From NCBI GenBank assembly GCA_035711465.1, contig DASTCC010000403.1, positions 1 to 19,027 on the forward strand: a stretch of 19,027 bases of DNA. Direction: 5' to 3'. Source of the stretch: DASTCC01 sp035711465. GTDB taxonomy: Bacteria; Acidobacteriota; Vicinamibacteria; Vicinamibacterales; SCN-69-37. Position numbers and translations under genes: made by a program. The notes under the pieces were generated by a model. That model saw nothing but the letters and a program-made list of their open reading frames with translations, was not told where the DNA came from and searched no databases. Shown here one piece after another: positions 17,905 through 19,027 of the stretch. Position 1 is the first letter of the stretch. Every line of letters starts with the position of its first letter.

Positions 17905-18273
17905 ATGACACGCGACTATCGCAAGCTCGCCGTCTTCGTCGAAGCCGACGCCCTGGTGCCGCTCGTATACCGCGTCACAGTGGCCCTGCCGGCATCGGAA
18001 CGATACGGCCTTCAGGTTCAGATTCGTAAAGCCGCCGTCTCAGCGCCGACCAACCTGGTTGAAGGCTCGAGCCGCCGGTCGACGACCGAATACTGTCGAT
18101 TCGTTGAAGTGGCCTATGGTTCGGCGCGCGAGGTGTCGTACCTGCTGCTCCTCGCAACCCGCCTCGGGTTCCTTACCGAGGTGGTGGTGCAGCCATTGGT
18201 CAAGCGTTACGACGCATTGCAGGCCGGTCTCTACTGCCTGCTCGAGTCGCTCTGCCCGGAGAGCTGCCGCTAG
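17905..18273 (+). CDS. Four-helix-bundle protein (S23/IVP, Avd-like fold)
   Basis: 122 aa. It belongs to the small four-helix-bundle family first seen in 23S rRNA intervening sequences and related in fold to Avd of diversity-generating retroelements. The hallmark block is YGLQVQIRKAAVSAPTNLVE (34-53), equivalent to the family pattern QIRRAAVSIPANIAEG, followed by STTEYCRFVEVAYGSAREV (59-77). Predicted helices are roughly 10-28, 34-54, 60-86 and 91-118. The N-terminal TRDYRKLAVF is typical and favours the ATG at 17905; an in-frame ATG at 17890 would add five residues. Neither has a clear ribosome binding site. No rRNA gene or reverse transcriptase is in the window, so neither known context applies. 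The gene lies between heptamer arrays of opposite orientation. The molecular function of free-standing members is unknown. Confidence 0.85.
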   Translation: MTRDYRKLAVFVEADALVPLVYRVTVALPASERYGLQVQIRKAAVSAPTNLVEGSSRRSTTEYCRFVEVAYGSAREVSYLLLLATRLGFLTEVVVQPLVKRYDALQAGLYCLLESLCPESCR

Positions 18274-18282
18274 CACCCGAGA

Positions 18283-18371
18283 ACCCGGAACCCGCAGCCG
18301 GCAACTGCCCGCAGCCGCAAACTGCGGCCTGCAGCGGCAGCCCGCAGCCCGCAGTCCGCAGTCCGCAGCCA
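18283..18371 (-). repeat. GCAGCCC heptamer array, inverted relative to the upstream one
   Basis: Units CCCGCAG and TCCGCAG recur densely, including CAGCCCGCAGCCCGCAG and GTCCGCAGTCCGCAG. Read on the minus strand it gives GGGCTGC-type units followed by CTGCGGGTTCCGGGTT, paralleling CTGCAGGTTCCAGGTT in the array at 17653-17700. It starts about ten bases after the four-helix-bundle stop and ends next to the pirin leader. Confidence 0.78.
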
Positions 18372-18397
18372 GTTGACACCTTGCCTAAACTAGATCC

Positions 18398-19027
18398 ATG
18401 TCCATCCGCGCCGTCAAGAAACTCATGCAATCCAAGCCGACGATGGAAGGCGCGGGCGTGCACCTGCGCCGGGCCTTCGGGTTTGGCGACACCTCTGACT
18501 ACGATCCGTTCCTGTTGTTCGACGACTTCCGGAACGAGCGGCCCGACGACTACCTCGCCGGGTTTCCCTGGCATCCGCATCGCGGCATCGAGACAATCAC
18601 TTACGTCCTGGCCGGCAACGTCGACCACATGGATAGCCTGGGCAACAGAGGCACGCTCACCGGCGGCGACATTCAGTGGATGACGGCCGGGCGCGGCATC
18701 ATCCATCAGGAGATGCCGCGCGGTGATGCGGCCGGGCGCATGCACGGGTTCCAGCTCTGGGCGAATCTGCCGTCGTCGTCGAAGATGACGGCGCCAAGGT
18801 ATCAGGACGTCAAGAGCGCGGACATCCCCGAGATCACGGACGACGACGGCACGCGCGTGCGCGTGGTGTGCGGCGAGTTCTGGGGCAAACGCGGGCCGGT
18901 CGACGGCATCGCCGCCGAGCCGCAGTATCTCGACGTCTACGTGCCGCCGGGCGTGCGGCGATCGCTGCCCGTCGAAGTGTCGCGGCATGCGTTCGCCTAC
19001 GTGTTCGACGGCGCCGGCAGATTCAGA
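18398..19027 (+). CDS. Pirin-family protein (3' partial)
   Basis: 210 codons are visible with no stop; the window ends inside the gene (full pirins have about 230-300 residues). Pirins are bicupin iron proteins; bacterial members include quercetin 2,3-dioxygenases and regulators, and the activity of a given member cannot be assigned from sequence. The N-terminal cupin is intact: FPWHPHRGIETITYVLAG (56-73) and WMTAGRGIIHQEMP (94-107). Likely metal ligands are H59, H61, H103 and E105, matching the His-His-His-Glu site of human pirin. The end of the visible part (LDVYVPPGVR onward) begins the C-terminal cupin. The ATG at 18398 lacks a clear Shine-Dalgarno and follows CTAAACTAGATCC. The gene lies 26 bases downstream of the GC-rich repeat array, and the upstream four-helix gene is probably separate. 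Confidence 0.92.
   Translation, partial: MSIRAVKKLMQSKPTMEGAGVHLRRAFGFGDTSDYDPFLLFDDFRNERPDDYLAGFPWHPHRGIETITYVLAGNVDHMDSLGNRGTLTGGDIQWMTAGRGIIHQEMPRGDAAGRMHGFQLWANLPSSSKMTAPRYQDVKSADIPEITDDDGTRVRVVCGEFWGKRGPVDGIAAEPQYLDVYVPPGVRRSLPVEVSRHAFAYVFDGAGRFR

Noticed and set aside
17905..18273. Diversity-generating retroelement suggested by the Avd-like fold
   Set aside because: No reverse transcriptase, template repeat or variable repeat is visible; the flanking repeats are short GC-rich heptamers.
18373..18395. TTGACA plus TAAACT as a pirin promoter
   Set aside because: The spacing is only seven bases, far from the 16-18 needed; no suitable -10 is present at the proper distance.

Overview
The window is GC-rich, densely coded chromosomal DNA. 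Its gene set points to an Acidobacteriota genome, probably Vicinamibacteria-like: secreted S9 peptidases, a DUF5117/DUF5118 metalloprotease, a VPS10-type BNR propeller protein, a PD40 propeller protein and a reaction-centre-type cytochrome c, several with Gly/Arg-rich loops. The taxon is inferred from gene families only; there is no rRNA marker.

Layout. (1) 1-2835, plus strand: a tightly coupled operon of a stalked N-acetylmuramoyl-L-alanine amidase (5' end outside the window), a membrane-anchored GerMN protein and RNase PH (rph), joined by two ATGA stop/start overlaps. (2) 2903-3328, plus: a small unrecognised protein with a coiled-coil start, an OB-fold-like middle and a C-terminal TDDEIPF tail like that of single-stranded DNA-binding protein. 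(3) 3543-4163, minus: a tetraheme c-type cytochrome built from two similar diheme halves. (4) 4534-7125, minus: a secreted metzincin metalloprotease. (5) 7194-7811, plus: rdgB, the usual partner of rph, here separated from it by about 4.4 kb. (6) 7989-11045, plus: a large secreted BNR/sortilin-type propeller protein ending at a strong hairpin. (7) 17602-11195, minus, read right to left: DPP4-like S9 peptidase, PD40 propeller protein, a second S9 peptidase and a DinB-family protein. (8) 17905-18273, plus: a four-helix-bundle (S23/IVP-like) protein between oppositely oriented GC-rich repeat arrays. (9) 18398 to the end, plus: a pirin-family protein cut by the window edge.

Functionally the window joins housekeeping genes (cell wall, RNA and nucleotide quality control) to an exported protein-degradation set: one metalloprotease, two serine peptidases and two propeller proteins. 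This fits a peptide-scavenging heterotroph. No tRNA, rRNA, CRISPR, transposase or phage module was seen.

The most notable points are the SSB-tailed OB-like protein, a degraded second copy of the 3' end of an S9 peptidase gene that supplies the stop codon of the DinB gene, the inverted heptamer arrays (with a G-quadruplex-type run) around the four-helix-bundle gene, and a 37-bp inverted repeat between two peptidase-region genes.
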